From positions 1 to 56,597 of the forward strand of contig JACBXN010000004.1 of assembly GCA_015863215.1 (NCBI GenBank): a stretch of DNA of 56,597 bases, given 5' to 3'. Positions 16,732 to 27,141 of the stretch are shown here, piece by piece. Position 1 is the stretch's first letter, and every line of letters begins with the position of its first letter. The stretch comes from Aerococcaceae bacterium DSM 111176. Lineage in GTDB: Bacteria > Bacillota > Bacilli > Lactobacillales > Aerococcaceae. Under the pieces are notes generated by a model, which was given only the letters and a program-made list of their open reading frames with translations, made no database searches and was not told the origin of the DNA. Position numbers and translations under genes: made by a program.

Positions 16732-18461
16732 TGACAGTTAATCAAATTACTGGGATTGCCGCTAGTGATGGTATTGCCATTGCACCAGTATATCTTTTAG
16801 CTGAACCAGATCTATCTTTTGAGACTAAGTCAATTGACGATGTTGCAAGTGAAACAGCACGCGTCGATTCAGCTGTCGAACAAGCAACTGCTGAAATTAC
16901 AGTCATCCGTAACACGGCTGCTGAATCATTAGGGGAAGAGGAAGCGCAAGTTTTCGATGCTCACTTAATGTTCTTATCAGATCCAGAGTTTGTTGGACAA
17001 GTTAAAACTAAAGTAGAAGATGAAAAGTTAAATGCTGAAGCTGCATTAAAAGATGTATCTGAAATGTTTATTATGATGTTCTCTTCTATGGAAGATAACC
17101 CTTATATGCAAGAGCGTGCAGCGGATGTTCGCGACGTTTCTGAGCGTATTATGGCGGCTTTATTAGGCGTTAAATTACCAAGTCCTGCGACAATTTCTGA
17201 GGAAGTTATCGTAGTGGCTCATGACTTAACACCAAGTGATACTGCCCAATTAAATAAACAATTTGTTAAAGCTTTTGTAACGAACATTGGTGGTCGTACT
17301 TCGCATTCAGCGATTATGGCACGTTCTTTAGAAATTCCTGCGATTGTCGGTACTGGATCTATTTTAGATTCTGTAGAAGATGGTCAAATGATTATCGTTG
17401 ACGCACTTGAAGGGGTAGTTATTACGAACCCAACTGCGGAAGATATTGCAGAATATGAAGCAAAAGCTAAAGACTATGAAGATCAAAAAGCTGAGTGGGC
17501 TAAATTAGTCGATTCACAAACAACTACTAAAGATGGTCATCATGTTGAATTAGCAGCAAATATCGGAACACCAAAAGATGCTGAAGGTGCTGTTTCTAAC
17601 GGTGCTGAAGGTATTGGTTTATACCGTACGGAGTTCTTATACATGGATTCTGCTGATTTCCCAACTGAAGATGAGCAATATGAAGCATATAAAGCGGTAT
17701 TAGAAGCTATGGAAGGGAAACCTGTCATTGTTCGTACAATGGACATTGGTGGTGATAAGGAATTACCTTATCTTGAACTACCAGAAGAGATGAACCCATT
17801 CCTAGGTTACCGTGCTATTCGTATTTCTTTAGACCAACAAGATATGTTTAAAACACAATTACGTGCATTATTACGTGCGTCTGTTCATGGATTATTACGC
17901 ATCATGTTCCCAATGATCGCGACTTTACCGGAATTCCGCGAAGCAAAAGAAATTTTATTAGCGGTTAAAGAAGAGTTAGTGAGTGAAGGTGTAGAGGTTT
18001 CAGATGATATCCAAGTAGGTATTATGGTTGAAATCCCTGCTGCAGCAATGTTAGCAGACCAATTTGCAAAAGAAGTTGACTTCTTCTCAATTGGTACGAA
18101 CGACTTAATTCAATATACTATGGCAGCTGACCGTATGAATGAAAATGTTTCATACTTATACCAACCATACAATCCATCAATTTTACGTTTAATTAAAAAT
18201 GTTATTGATGCTTCTCATGCAGAAGGTAAATGGACTGGTATGTGTGGAGAGATGGCAGGGGACCAAATCGCTGCTCCAATCTTATTAGGACTTGGATTAG
18301 ATGAATTCTCAATGAGTGCATCAAGCGTCTTGAAAACACGTAGCTTATTCAGTAAATTGAATAAATCAGATATGGAAGTTTTAGCTAATAAAGCAATCAA
18401 CGAAACAACAACAAACGAAGAAGTTATTGCATTAGTTGAAGAAGCGTTAGCTGAAAATTAA
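16731..18461 (+). CDS. ptsI: Phosphoenolpyruvate-protein phosphotransferase (enzyme I)
   Basis: Enzyme I takes phosphate from PEP and passes it to HPr. The product is 576 residues, the normal length. The phosphorylated His192 lies in [13 protein letters not shown], and the C-terminal PEP-binding domain has [15 protein letters not shown] and the active-site Cys in [11 protein letters not shown]. The start overlaps the ptsH stop (TAATG). A terminator follows. Confidence 0.97.
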   Translation: MTVNQITGIAASDGIAIAPVYLLAEPDLSFETKSIDDVASETARVDSAVEQATAEITVIRNTAAESLGEEEAQVFDAHLMFLSDPEFVGQVKTKVEDEKLNAEAALKDVSEMFIMMFSSMEDNPYMQERAADVRDVSERIMAALLGVKLPSPATISEEVIVVAHDLTPSDTAQLNKQFVKAFVTNIGGRTSHSAIMARSLEIPAIVGTGSILDSVEDGQMIIVDALEGVVITNPTAEDIAEYEAKAKDYEDQKAEWAKLVDSQTTTKDGHHVELAANIGTPKDAEGAVSNGAEGIGLYRTEFLYMDSADFPTEDEQYEAYKAVLEAMEGKPVIVRTMDIGGDKELPYLELPEEMNPFLGYRAIRISLDQQDMFKTQLRALLRASVHGLLRIMFPMIATLPEFREAKEILLAVKEELVSEGVEVSDDIQVGIMVEIPAAAMLADQFAKEVDFFSIGTNDLIQYTMAADRMNENVSYLYQPYNPSILRLIKNVIDASHAEGKWTGMCGEMAGDQIAAPILLGLGLDEFSMSASSVLKTRSLFSKLNKSDMEVLANKAINETTTNEEVIALVEEALAEN

Positions 18462-18484
18462 TTTCAGTCTATACACAATAATCA

Positions 18485-18517
18485 AATTCTCCCGGACTTT
18501 GTTCGGGGGAATTTTTT
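18485..18517 (+). terminator. Terminator after ptsHI
   Basis: AATTCTCCCGGAC pairs with GTTCGGGGGAATT and is followed by six T. Confidence 0.85.
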
Positions 18518-18538
18518 GTTTTCAACAGAGTGTGAAAT

Positions 18539-18776
18539 GAGGAAAGAAATTGAATTCCATCCGAAACATTCTATAAAATTGGATTAAGTGAGGAATGTTT
18601 TAGAATTAAGACTCGAACTTTCATGAGAATTGCTTGAAGTGAGGAATGTTTTAGAATTAAGACTCTAACTTTCTTCAAAATCGCTTGGAGTGAGGAATGT
18701 TTTAGAATTAAGACTCTAACTTTCCACATAATTGCTTGATGTGAGGAATGTTTTTGAAATAAAACATAAACATTCC
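18539..18776. repeat. Hairpin array C, four units of 50-51 bp
   Basis: GTGAGGAATG starts at 18589, 18639, 18690 and 18741. Units contain GGAATGTTTTAG and CTCTAACTTTCC as imperfect inverted arms, and AACATTC before the first and after the last unit pairs with GAATGTT. The remaining bases to 19034 hold one AAAAGTATGG motif (minus strand, 18865-18874) and the PBP promoter region; nothing else was recognised. Confidence 0.75.
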
Positions 18777-19034
18777 ATACATTTGTTCAGATTAAATTGA
18801 ATGACACGCCCGAACACGGCCATCTCATTTTGCGCAGCAACAACGTCTACAACGATCAGGCCAACCATACTTTTCCTGAAATATGCAATTGTTGGTTTCC
18901 CTAAAGCGATAAAATTTCATTGTTTAGTCATATTTGTTTGCTAAACTAAGGTGAATTAAAATAAATCAAACTTTGGGCGTAGTGTAAACTGCGCTGTTTA
19001 GTATAAAATAAAAGCTACCATAGGAGGTGTGCTT

Positions 19035-21161
19035 GTGGCCAAACGTGAAGAATTGATGTCCAAATGGCAAGAGATTTGGGCAAATATAAAAGTTTTATGG
19101 GTATATTACAGGGGCTGGAAGTGGGTAATCTTTCTTGGTTTATCCTTCGGTTTAATTTTGAGTACCTATTTAGTTATTTTGGCGAAGACAACGAGTGTTG
19201 ATACACTGCAAGACGCTTTGCGGAGTGAGACGATTGTCTATTCGGCTCAGGATGAAGCAGTAGGTAAATTACAAGGTCAAAAGGGTACTTACGTTGACTT
19301 AGCGGTGATTTCTGATCCGATGATTCAAACGGTTATTAATACTGAGGACCGGCGTTTCTATGAACATAATGGTTATGATCTTCGAGGGATTGCCCGTGCG
19401 GCAGTTCGAGTTGTGATTAACCGAGATACGTCCGGCGGGGGTGGGAGTACGCTGACACAGCAGTTAGCGAAAAATGCCTTCCTCGTTCAAGATCAAACGA
19501 TGCAACGTAAAGTGAAGGAGCTATTTTTAGCCCTTGAAATTGAAAAAGCCTATGATAAAAATCAAATTTTGGAAATGTATTTAAACCATAGTTATTTTGG
19601 TAACGGTGTTTGGGGTGTCGAGGACGCTTCTCAAAAGTATTTCGGGCATCCGGCGAGTATGTTGGATTGGAATGAAGCGGCTGTTTTAACTGGTATGTTA
19701 AAAGGACCTTCGATTTTCAACCCGATTGATGATTATGAAGCAGCAATTGACCGACGTAATGTCGTCTTAGATTCTTTAGGCGGACAAGGTGTGTTGACTT
19801 TAGAAGACACTGAATATTTAAAACAATTACCAATTACGCTTTATGATAACTATTATGCAGAGGATAACTATACTTATCCTTATTACTTCGATGCGGTGAT
19901 TAATGAAGCCGTTAATGTCGCAGATATCCCTGAAGATGATTTACTCTCAAAGGGATACCGAATTTATACGCATTTAAATACGGGTTATCAAAATGCATTA
20001 GACCAATCTTATTATAATGACTGGATGTTCCCGGATTCAGGTGCGGAAGAACCACAAGTTCAAAGTGCGAGTATTGTGTTAGATGCTCAAACAGGTGGTG
20101 TAGCAGCTGTTTATGGTGGACGAGGTGAATACACGTATCGTGGCTTTAACCGAGCGACTGATATGAGACGTTCACCTGGTTCAACGATTAAACCATTAGC
20201 AGTGTATGTTCCTGCTTTAGAATCTGGTTATAAAGTACATTCGAATATCCCTGACGTTGTTCGTGGATACGGTTCAAATGATTACACGCCAGAAAACTAC
20301 GATCTTCAAACTGATCCATCAGGTGAAGTTGAGATGTGGTATGCGATTGCTCAGAGTAAAAATACGTCGGCGGTCCATTTAATGGACGATCTTGGGATTG
20401 ACCGATCAGTTAATAAGTTGAAACAATTTGGCATCCCGGTCCTGGATGAGGACAAGAGTTTAACTCTGGCACTTGGTGCCTTTGCTCAAGGGGTGACGGT
20501 TCAAGAATTGGCGGGTGCTTACCAAGCATTTGCTAACGAAGGTGTTCGTCACGAATCAAGCTTTATTCGCCGAATTGAAGATGCTCAAGGAAAAGTCGTC
20601 TATTCTAACGAAAGACTCACACGACATATGGTTATGACGACGAATGTAGCAGCCGATATGACAAGTATGATGTTGGATACATTTGGTGGATATGGGACAA
20701 GTTATGGTGCAGGACCAGATTATGGTCAGATCGCTGGTAAATCAGGTTCAACGGAAGTTGGAGACGGAAGCATGGAAACACGTGACCGCTGGTTAGTTGG
20801 CTATACACCTGACTTTGTCGTTGCGACATGGGTTGGTTTAGATGAATTAGGTGGGACTTCGTTGGATGAATTGATGCCAAATGGCATGGGGGCATTATTT
20901 AACTCACAAACGACGAATTTAATGTTATCCTCACCACAAACGTCATTTACGGTCCCAATGGCTTCGCAAATGACGACTGAGACAAATACTGTATCAAGTT
21001 CTAGATGGCAAGACCAAACAGGGGAACAATTAGATAATGTTGCTGATTGGATCGGCGAAAATGCTGGTACAGCTTGGGAAGAAATTAAACAAGGTACGAG
21101 CAACCTAATTGATGAGGGTGTTTACTGGTTCCAACAACAAGATTTCGAATTGCCGTTTTAG
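19035..21161 (+). CDS. Class A penicillin-binding protein (PBP1A family)
   Basis: The product is 708 residues. It polymerises lipid II and cross-links peptidoglycan at the outer membrane face. One membrane anchor lies at about 29-49. The transglycosylase domain shows EDRRFYEHNGYD and GGGGSTLTQQLAKN. The transpeptidase domain shows SPGSTIKP (catalytic Ser and Lys of SxxK, about 383-386), SKNTS (SxN) and KSGST (the KSG/T motif). GTG 19035 is seven bases from AGGAGG; the GTG at 19029 is too close. It is monocistronic with its own terminator. Confidence 0.93.
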   Translation: MAKREELMSKWQEIWANIKVLWVYYRGWKWVIFLGLSFGLILSTYLVILAKTTSVDTLQDALRSETIVYSAQDEAVGKLQGQKGTYVDLAVISDPMIQTVINTEDRRFYEHNGYDLRGIARAAVRVVINRDTSGGGGSTLTQQLAKNAFLVQDQTMQRKVKELFLALEIEKAYDKNQILEMYLNHSYFGNGVWGVEDASQKYFGHPASMLDWNEAAVLTGMLKGPSIFNPIDDYEAAIDRRNVVLDSLGGQGVLTLEDTEYLKQLPITLYDNYYAEDNYTYPYYFDAVINEAVNVADIPEDDLLSKGYRIYTHLNTGYQNALDQSYYNDWMFPDSGAEEPQVQSASIVLDAQTGGVAAVYGGRGEYTYRGFNRATDMRRSPGSTIKPLAVYVPALESGYKVHSNIPDVVRGYGSNDYTPENYDLQTDPSGEVEMWYAIAQSKNTSAVHLMDDLGIDRSVNKLKQFGIPVLDEDKSLTLALGAFAQGVTVQELAGAYQAFANEGVRHESSFIRRIEDAQGKVVYSNERLTRHMVMTTNVAADMTSMMLDTFGGYGTSYGAGPDYGQIAGKSGSTEVGDGSMETRDRWLVGYTPDFVVATWVGLDELGGTSLDELMPNGMGALFNSQTTNLMLSSPQTSFTVPMASQMTTETNTVSSSRWQDQTGEQLDNVADWIGENAGTAWEEIKQGTSNLIDEGVYWFQQQDFELPF

Positions 21162-21179
21162 TTAATATTACATTTATAA

Positions 21180-21222
21180 AAACGAAGGTTTTCAGATTAC
21201 AACTGAATACTTTCGTTTTTTT
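21180..21222 (+). terminator. Terminator after the PBP gene
   Basis: AAACGAA with TTTCGTTT and inner TTCAG with CTGAA form the stem, followed by seven T. Confidence 0.8.
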
Positions 21223-21370
21223 GTTTTGTTGTGCTGTTTGAGATCGGAGTTAATATTCTGTGGAATGATTCTGAGTTAGTGTGGTTGTTTGAACACTTTT
21301 CCTAAATTATTTGTTGAAAATTTTCAAATTTTGAGAGTTTTGGCCTATTTATATAGGGGAGGTTAGAAAT

Positions 21371-22237
21371 ATGTTAAGAGAAAGATCAAATTTGTTGAAA
21401 ACGTTATTGGCGTTGAATCTCAGGATGGATTTTAGCAAGGAGTTGTTGTGGGAAGTTAATCGTTTTGAGTTGGGATACGAGTATGAGTGTAAGACGGATG
21501 AGTTGTTTGAAAAGGGCAATTGGCTAATGATTAAGGGGCTGAGTTTGAGTAGGCGTGGGAAATTTTTGGTGCAAATGGATTTGTTGGTTCTGACAGGGGA
21601 TCAAATTCTGTTGTACGAGGAGAAGGCTTATACGCATCCGGTGAGCGATTGTCTGGATGGGACGATTGAGTTTACGGAAGGTGGGACACGGTATACCCAT
21701 CCATTGGAGCAATTGAGGGAGGCGCGTGAGTATCTTGAAATTATTATGGAAAGGTTAAATATTTCTCTAGAGATTGATTCTTATGTGTTGTTAACGCACC
21801 CTAATGGGAATATTTATAACTTGCCGAAGTGGACGAAGAATGTGCTCATTCAAAGTCAGATTACGCTACATGTTGATGAACAGATGAGGAAGCGGAAACC
21901 ACCAACTTCCTTGACAGCAAAGTATCATGCACAATTATCAGCACTGCATCATGATATGAGTGAATATAATTCGATTGTTCCAAAGTATGACTATCATGAG
22001 TTGAGGAAAATAGTTAAGTGTCCTCAATGTTTTGGAGTAATTAATGAGATACCAAGAGGAAAGAAATTAATCAATTGCCCTTGTTGTCATGAACAGATTG
22101 TGGTTGTGGATATTATAAAATTAGCATTTGAGGATTATAAAATGTTGTTCAAGAAGACCCCCACAGCAGCTGAGATGTTTCATTGGTGTGGAGGGGTGTT
22201 TAGTAAGATTAGGTTACATAAAACACTGTATGGGTAA
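21371..22237 (+). CDS. NERD (nuclease-related) domain protein with zinc ribbon
   Basis: The product is 288 residues. The N-terminal two thirds resemble NERD domains: a basic start, GYEYECKTDELFEK, then MDLLVLTGDQILLYEEKAY, where the Asp and Glu-x-Lys of a nuclease-like core would lie. Near the C terminus CPQC and CPCC form a zinc ribbon. A nuclease or nucleic-acid role is plausible but unproven. Leucine is mostly TTG here while neighbours prefer TTA, so recent acquisition is possible. ATG 21371 follows GGGGAGG. Confidence 0.65.
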   Translation: MLRERSNLLKTLLALNLRMDFSKELLWEVNRFELGYEYECKTDELFEKGNWLMIKGLSLSRRGKFLVQMDLLVLTGDQILLYEEKAYTHPVSDCLDGTIEFTEGGTRYTHPLEQLREAREYLEIIMERLNISLEIDSYVLLTHPNGNIYNLPKWTKNVLIQSQITLHVDEQMRKRKPPTSLTAKYHAQLSALHHDMSEYNSIVPKYDYHELRKIVKCPQCFGVINEIPRGKKLINCPCCHEQIVVVDIIKLAFEDYKMLFKKTPTAAEMFHWCGGVFSKIRLHKTLYG

Positions 22238-22661
22238 AGAGTAAGTAACTATTGATAAGATGAAGAGTAATAGTGATGGAATTCTGGCGTGTTAATGTTA
22301 GCAGTATAAAAAGTGGCTTGGAAAGGAGATGATTTTATACGAATGTATAAAAAGTGCCCTGAAAAGTAGAAGATTTTATACGAACGTATAAAAAGTGTCC
22401 TGAAAAAGAGAGGATTTTATACGAACGTATAAAAAGCGGCCTGAAAATGAGAAGATTTTATACGCACATATAAATCTGATAAGAAAACCAGATTTGTCGC
22501 CCCCATGAATCCAGTAATATTACTGTTTCGAAACAGTCAAAAATTCCTACTGCCCAACAATGTCGAGTGGCATACTTTTCCTAAAAAATTCCCTATTTTC
22601 AGTAGTATTGATTGATTAAGGGGAGTGAAATTTGATATTATAGTAAGGAAAGGGTGAGTAT
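22238..22661. other. Intergenic region: array D, two palindromes, yheA promoter
   Basis: It holds hairpin array D (22304-22475), the overlapping palindromes CAGTAATATTACTG (22512-22525) and ACTGTTTCGAAACAGT (22522-22537), and a GCATACTTTT motif (22570-22579). A likely -10 for yheA lies near 22636 (TATTATAGT). Confidence 0.6.
22304..22475. repeat. Hairpin array D, four to five units of 41 bp
   Basis: GTATAAAAAG starts at 22304, 22345, 22386 and 22427, exactly 41 bp apart, with a decayed fifth copy near 22468. In each unit CGTATAAAA faces ATTTTATACG across a loop of about 20 bases. Confidence 0.85.
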
Positions 22662-23006
22662 ATGTCACAAGTAAATATTTATGACACAGCGAATCAACTG
22701 GAGCGCGATATCCGCGAGTTGCCAGCGTATCAGGAAATTTTAGAGGCTTATAAAGTAATTCAGGAAAATGAAGAGTCAAATAAATTATTTGATGATTTCC
22801 GCACGAAGAGTGCTGAGTTACAACAATTAGCTCAAATGGGGCAACAGCCTTCAGATGAAGAGATGCAAGGTTTACAGGAAATGTCTCAACAAATTGCAGC
22901 AGATGAGAATATTCAAAAATTAATGGCTGCGGAACAACAAATGAGCCAAATTTTTGATGATATTAATAGAATCATCACGAAACCATTAGGCGAAATTTAT
23001 AATTAA
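22662..23006 (+). CDS. yheA: YlbF/YmcA family protein, YheA (UPF0342) type
   Basis: The product is 114 residues, all alpha-helical, starting MSQVNIYDTANQLERDIREL. Relatives YlbF and YmcA of Bacillus act with YaaT in RNA processing; the role of the YheA branch is not known. It lies directly upstream of yhaO-yhaN-yhaM, an arrangement shared with Bacillus. ATG 22662 follows AAGGGTGAG. A weak hairpin (23020-23059) separates it from yhaO. Confidence 0.85.
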   Translation: MSQVNIYDTANQLERDIRELPAYQEILEAYKVIQENEESNKLFDDFRTKSAELQQLAQMGQQPSDEEMQGLQEMSQQIAADENIQKLMAAEQQMSQIFDDINRIITKPLGEIYN

Positions 23007-23084
23007 TAAGAACAATTATGACCAGCTGGAGAAGCTCATAGAGTTTTCTTTAGTTGGTCTTATTTACGAGAAAGGGGTGACCAT

Positions 23085-24347
23085 ATGAAAATAATGCATT
23101 TAGCGGATTTACATTTAGATAGTCCATTTATTGGTGTTTCGAAGCATTTGCGCTCACTGCATCATAATTTAGTGAATGCGCCTTACAATTCATTCAGGCG
23201 AGCAGTGGATAAAGCAATTGAAGAAGAGATTGATGCATTGGTGATTGCAGGGGATATTTATGATGCGAATCATCAAACAATTTATGCACAAACTTTCCTA
23301 GTGCGAGAATTTGAGCGTTTAAATGAAGCGGAAATTCCGGTAGTGATGATTCATGGTAATCATGATTATTTAAATGAAGATAAATACCAAGTGGTCTATC
23401 CTGAGAATGTCCATGAATTTACGACTCAGGACGTAGAGTTTGTTGATTTAACGCTAAAAAATCAACAAACAGCACGTTTCTATGGATTCAGCTACACCCA
23501 GCAATGGATCCAGGAAAATAAAATTCATGCATATCCCGTTAACCCGAAAGTAACAGATTACACGATTGGGTTATTACACGGTGATATTAAACGTGGTCAA
23601 GATGACAATTATGCGCCATTTGTGATCCAAGAATTAGTGGATAAAAATTATGATTATTGGACATTAGGGCATATTCACCAAGATCAAATCTTACATGAAC
23701 ATCCAACGATTGCTTATAGTGGAACGATTCAAGGACGTCACCATAATGAGCGCGGGGATAAAGGCGGTTATATCGCTGAATTCAAAGATGGTCGGATGAT
23801 AAGTCATGAGTTTGTATCGCTGGCTGAAATTGTCTGGCATGAAATGGATGTGTTCTGTCAAGCAGACTTCCAAGCTTCTGATATTGTGAAGGCAATTCAA
23901 GACGCAATGGCAAACTTTAGGCAGGATCAACAAGTCTCAGAGCGGTCTTACATTTTGACTGTCCATCTACGTGATTCTGACCTACTTTCCCCAACGCTTC
24001 AGGAGCAAATTGAAAATAATGAGTTGCTTCAGGCGCTCGAAACGCAGTTTACTGAGAGTTTGTTTATTGCGGTTCGAAAAGTAATCCTCGAATCAGATAT
24101 CGAAGGGATTCAATTTGAGTATGATCCGAAGTTGAATGAAAGCTTTAAGCAGATTACGGGTCAAATGCATGAGGAAGAGCATTATAACGAGATTATGGGT
24201 GAGGTTTTCAATCATCCGATTGTGCGTAAGTGGCTTCCTGATTTAAGAGAAGATGAAGCGATTAAAGACGAGACAATTGAATCGGCTAAGCAGGCATTAA
24301 ATCAACAATTTAATTTAGCATTTGAGGTGAGCGCCGATGAAGATTAA
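23085..24347 (+). CDS. yhaO: DNA repair exonuclease YhaO (SbcD/Mre11-like)
   Basis: The product is 420 residues. The calcineurin-like metallophosphoesterase motifs are in order: DLHLDSPF (7-14), GDIYD, GNHD, LLHGD and GHIHQ. Together with YhaN it forms an SbcCD/Rad50-Mre11-like pair that probably trims DNA ends or hairpins. ATG 23085 follows AAAGGGGTGA. The last 11 bases overlap yhaN, so expression is coupled. Confidence 0.9.
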   Translation: MKIMHLADLHLDSPFIGVSKHLRSLHHNLVNAPYNSFRRAVDKAIEEEIDALVIAGDIYDANHQTIYAQTFLVREFERLNEAEIPVVMIHGNHDYLNEDKYQVVYPENVHEFTTQDVEFVDLTLKNQQTARFYGFSYTQQWIQENKIHAYPVNPKVTDYTIGLLHGDIKRGQDDNYAPFVIQELVDKNYDYWTLGHIHQDQILHEHPTIAYSGTIQGRHHNERGDKGGYIAEFKDGRMISHEFVSLAEIVWHEMDVFCQADFQASDIVKAIQDAMANFRQDQQVSERSYILTVHLRDSDLLSPTLQEQIENNELLQALETQFTESLFIAVRKVILESDIEGIQFEYDPKLNESFKQITGQMHEEEHYNEIMGEVFNHPIVRKWLPDLREDEAIKDETIESAKQALNQQFNLAFEVSADED

Positions 24348-27132
24348 ACAAATTGAGATTTATGGATATGGGAAATGGGTTGACCAGACATTTGATATTG
24401 ATAATGTTGGGCAGGTTTTTTATGGACCGAACGAGTCAGGAAAATCAACGATTCAATCATTTATTCGTAGTGTCCTCTTTGGTTTCCCAAGTAAACGTCG
24501 CCGTAAGAATCAAATTAATCGCTTTGAACCCAAACATAGCGATACTTATGGTGGGCGCTTGTTACTTACTGAAACTGAATTCGGGGATGTTTGGGTTGAG
24601 CGAACAACCAATGGACTTAAACTGACAACCACTGATGGAGAACGTTTAGAACCTAATGTGCTAGACCGAATTTTAGGTGGTTTGGATGAGGTTCTATTTG
24701 ATAGCTTCTATGGTTTTAATTTACAAAACTTACAAGAGTTGGCGAATGTAGGAGCAGATCAACTGAATGATTACTTCTTGAGTATTGGGACAATGGGGTC
24801 AGATAAATTCTTAGCGATTGCCAAGCAATTTGAAAAGGATTCTGACGCATTATATCGCCCACAAGGAAGCAATCCTACATTAAATAAAGCATTAATTGAG
24901 TATGAAAGTTTATCTGAACGTTTAGTGAAAGCTCAAACGAAGAATAAAGCTTATAATTCTTTGATTTCTCAACGTGATAGTGAAATCAAAGAAATTGAAC
25001 AACTGAATCAATCCATTGAGGCAGTTGAGGAAAAGCGTCGCAGTCAAGATCAATTGATGCATCGTTATGATATTTATTTGAAGAATATCGACACGAAACA
25101 ACAATTATCTAAGCTGACATTTACTGAAATTCCGGATGATGCGGTCACTGACCTTTCATACGCTCAAAAAATGGTAGATGAAAATAAAGAGACGATCATC
25201 AAAAATGAAGAACGCATTGCACAATTTAAAGAGCAACTCGATGATTTAACCCGATTAAATTGGGCTCAAAATCACGAAGAAGACCGTAAGCAATGGATCA
25301 AGAGTACGAATGTCATAAAAGATACGCAATCTGAATTTGAACAAACAACGCGTTTTCTAGTTGATAAGCAAACACAATTAAAATCAATTGCGGCGAAGAG
25401 TCAATTTTATCCAGAAAAGATGCCACAACAAGATGAGTACAATAAGCAAGTTGAGGCAGGCTTGGAAATTCAACTCGAACGCATTGAAACACAGAAGGAA
25501 ATAGATGATATACAAGCAGAACGTCGATTCTACATTGATCAACGCAAAGAACAACAAAGTTATTCGACAACTGTACGTCAACAAATTGTGAATTTAGAGA
25601 GCCAACGCTTAAATGATGAAGAACGCTTAATTCAAGAAACATCATTGAAAGAGTATATTTTTGGCATTATTTTTATTGTCTTAGGACTTGTATTTTTAAT
25701 TCAACAATACTTATCCAATAGCCCATCGCAAAATCTCATGATTTTAGCGGGAGTTGTGGTGTTAGTCGGTGTGGTTATCAGTCTTGTAATACTGAATAAA
25801 CACCGTAAGTTATATCGTGCTTTTAATACCAGTCCGATTATTGATAAATTAGACCAATTACACAGTGATGAACAGCATTATATTAAGCACTCCAAAGAGC
25901 TAGGTTCTCAAATAACTGCGCGAGATGCACAATTGGGAGAATTAGATGGGGAGATTGAAACTTTAGATCAAAAAGCTCAGAAATGGCTGGTTAATCTAGG
26001 CTTCTATCCAACCGCAGATATGGATTTAATTTTAAAAACAAATCCGGTTGAAGAATACTATACTGCCCAAGCACAAGCGGAAGAGTATAAAAAAGAGTTA
26101 GATCGTTTATCACTTGAAATAACGGATTGGAAGGAAAACTTACGTCCATTACTCGATCGTTTCCCAATGGACGAGATTAATACGCGTGCTGTTATTCGAC
26201 ACCATGAAGAAATTGAAGCCGAACTTGCTTTAACGATTCAACAAGGTCAAGAATTAAATCGTAAGATTGCTCAAGCCAATGAAGTTATTGAAAAGAGCAA
26301 TCAGAATATTAAAGAGAATGAATCGAAGATTTCAAGCATCTTTGAGGTTACTCAGAGTGAGAATTTAGAACAATTCAATCAAAAGATTGAAATCAACGAA
26401 CAGATTCAATCACTTGAAAAAGAACAAGCAATGTACCAAGAACAAATTACAGATCACTTGGAAGCTTTAACTGCGATTGAGAGTAAACAAGCACTGGTTG
26501 ATGACCATCAAAAATCAATGGTTGAATTAGAAGGATTGAAACGTAAAATTGAGCCACACCGTGCTCGTCGTGCAGATTTAACGGCTGAAATTAAACAATT
26601 GGAACGTGATGGCACAGTTCAATTATTAAGCCAAGAACTTGCAGATAAAGAAGCTGAGGTCCGTGATTTAATTTTAGTTTGGGGTAAAAAACGGATGGGT
26701 ATGGCAATGTTGTATCAAACATTGCGTAAAGGATTAGACAATCCATTACCTGAAATGACCGACATAGCAACTGATATCTTCAGTCAATTAAGTTATGGAC
26801 GTTATAAACAAGTGAAAATTAATAAGACTAATATTCGTGTGGTGCATCAATCCGATGTTATTTTTGAACCTTATGAGTTATCACAAGGAACATTGGAGCA
26901 ATTATATATTGCCTTGCGTCTAGCCTTTATTATCAGTGCTAAAGAGCTGGTTAAGATGCCAATTATCATCGACGATGCTTTCGTTAACTTTGATGATATG
27001 CGAAAAGCAAGCATGTACCGTGTGCTTGATAATATCGCAGAAGAGATTCAGATTTTATTCTTTACTTTTGATGAACAGATCCAAGAGATGTACCGCGAAG
27101 ATCAAGTAATTGACTTGACGACGATTAAATAG
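24337..27132 (+). CDS. yhaN: ATP-binding YhaN (SbcC/Rad50-like, membrane-anchored)
   Basis: The product is 931 residues. Walker A GPNESGKST is at 30-38. Long coiled coils follow, interrupted by two hydrophobic helices (about 440-457 and 467-486). The C-terminal ATPase half has the signature ELSQGTLEQLYIALRLAF and Walker B MPIIIDDAFVNFDD. The paired membrane segments in place of a zinc hook distinguish YhaN from classic SbcC and suggest it is held at the membrane. It is the partner of YhaO. Confidence 0.9.
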   Translation: MKIKQIEIYGYGKWVDQTFDIDNVGQVFYGPNESGKSTIQSFIRSVLFGFPSKRRRKNQINRFEPKHSDTYGGRLLLTETEFGDVWVERTTNGLKLTTTDGERLEPNVLDRILGGLDEVLFDSFYGFNLQNLQELANVGADQLNDYFLSIGTMGSDKFLAIAKQFEKDSDALYRPQGSNPTLNKALIEYESLSERLVKAQTKNKAYNSLISQRDSEIKEIEQLNQSIEAVEEKRRSQDQLMHRYDIYLKNIDTKQQLSKLTFTEIPDDAVTDLSYAQKMVDENKETIIKNEERIAQFKEQLDDLTRLNWAQNHEEDRKQWIKSTNVIKDTQSEFEQTTRFLVDKQTQLKSIAAKSQFYPEKMPQQDEYNKQVEAGLEIQLERIETQKEIDDIQAERRFYIDQRKEQQSYSTTVRQQIVNLESQRLNDEERLIQETSLKEYIFGIIFIVLGLVFLIQQYLSNSPSQNLMILAGVVVLVGVVISLVILNKHRKLYRAFNTSPIIDKLDQLHSDEQHYIKHSKELGSQITARDAQLGELDGEIETLDQKAQKWLVNLGFYPTADMDLILKTNPVEEYYTAQAQAEEYKKELDRLSLEITDWKENLRPLLDRFPMDEINTRAVIRHHEEIEAELALTIQQGQELNRKIAQANEVIEKSNQNIKENESKISSIFEVTQSENLEQFNQKIEINEQIQSLEKEQAMYQEQITDHLEALTAIESKQALVDDHQKSMVELEGLKRKIEPHRARRADLTAEIKQLERDGTVQLLSQELADKEAEVRDLILVWGKKRMGMAMLYQTLRKGLDNPLPEMTDIATDIFSQLSYGRYKQVKINKTNIRVVHQSDVIFEPYELSQGTLEQLYIALRLAFIISAKELVKMPIIIDDAFVNFDDMRKASMYRVLDNIAEEIQILFFTFDEQIQEMYREDQVIDLTTIK

Positions 27133-27141
27133 GAGGGCATT

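Noticed and set aside
18790-18910. Minus-strand stretch of higher GC that reads GKPTIAYFRKSMVGLIVVDV, possibly a gene remnant
   Set aside because: Only about 45 codons, no start context, and no family recognised. It may be a decayed fragment but this cannot be supported.
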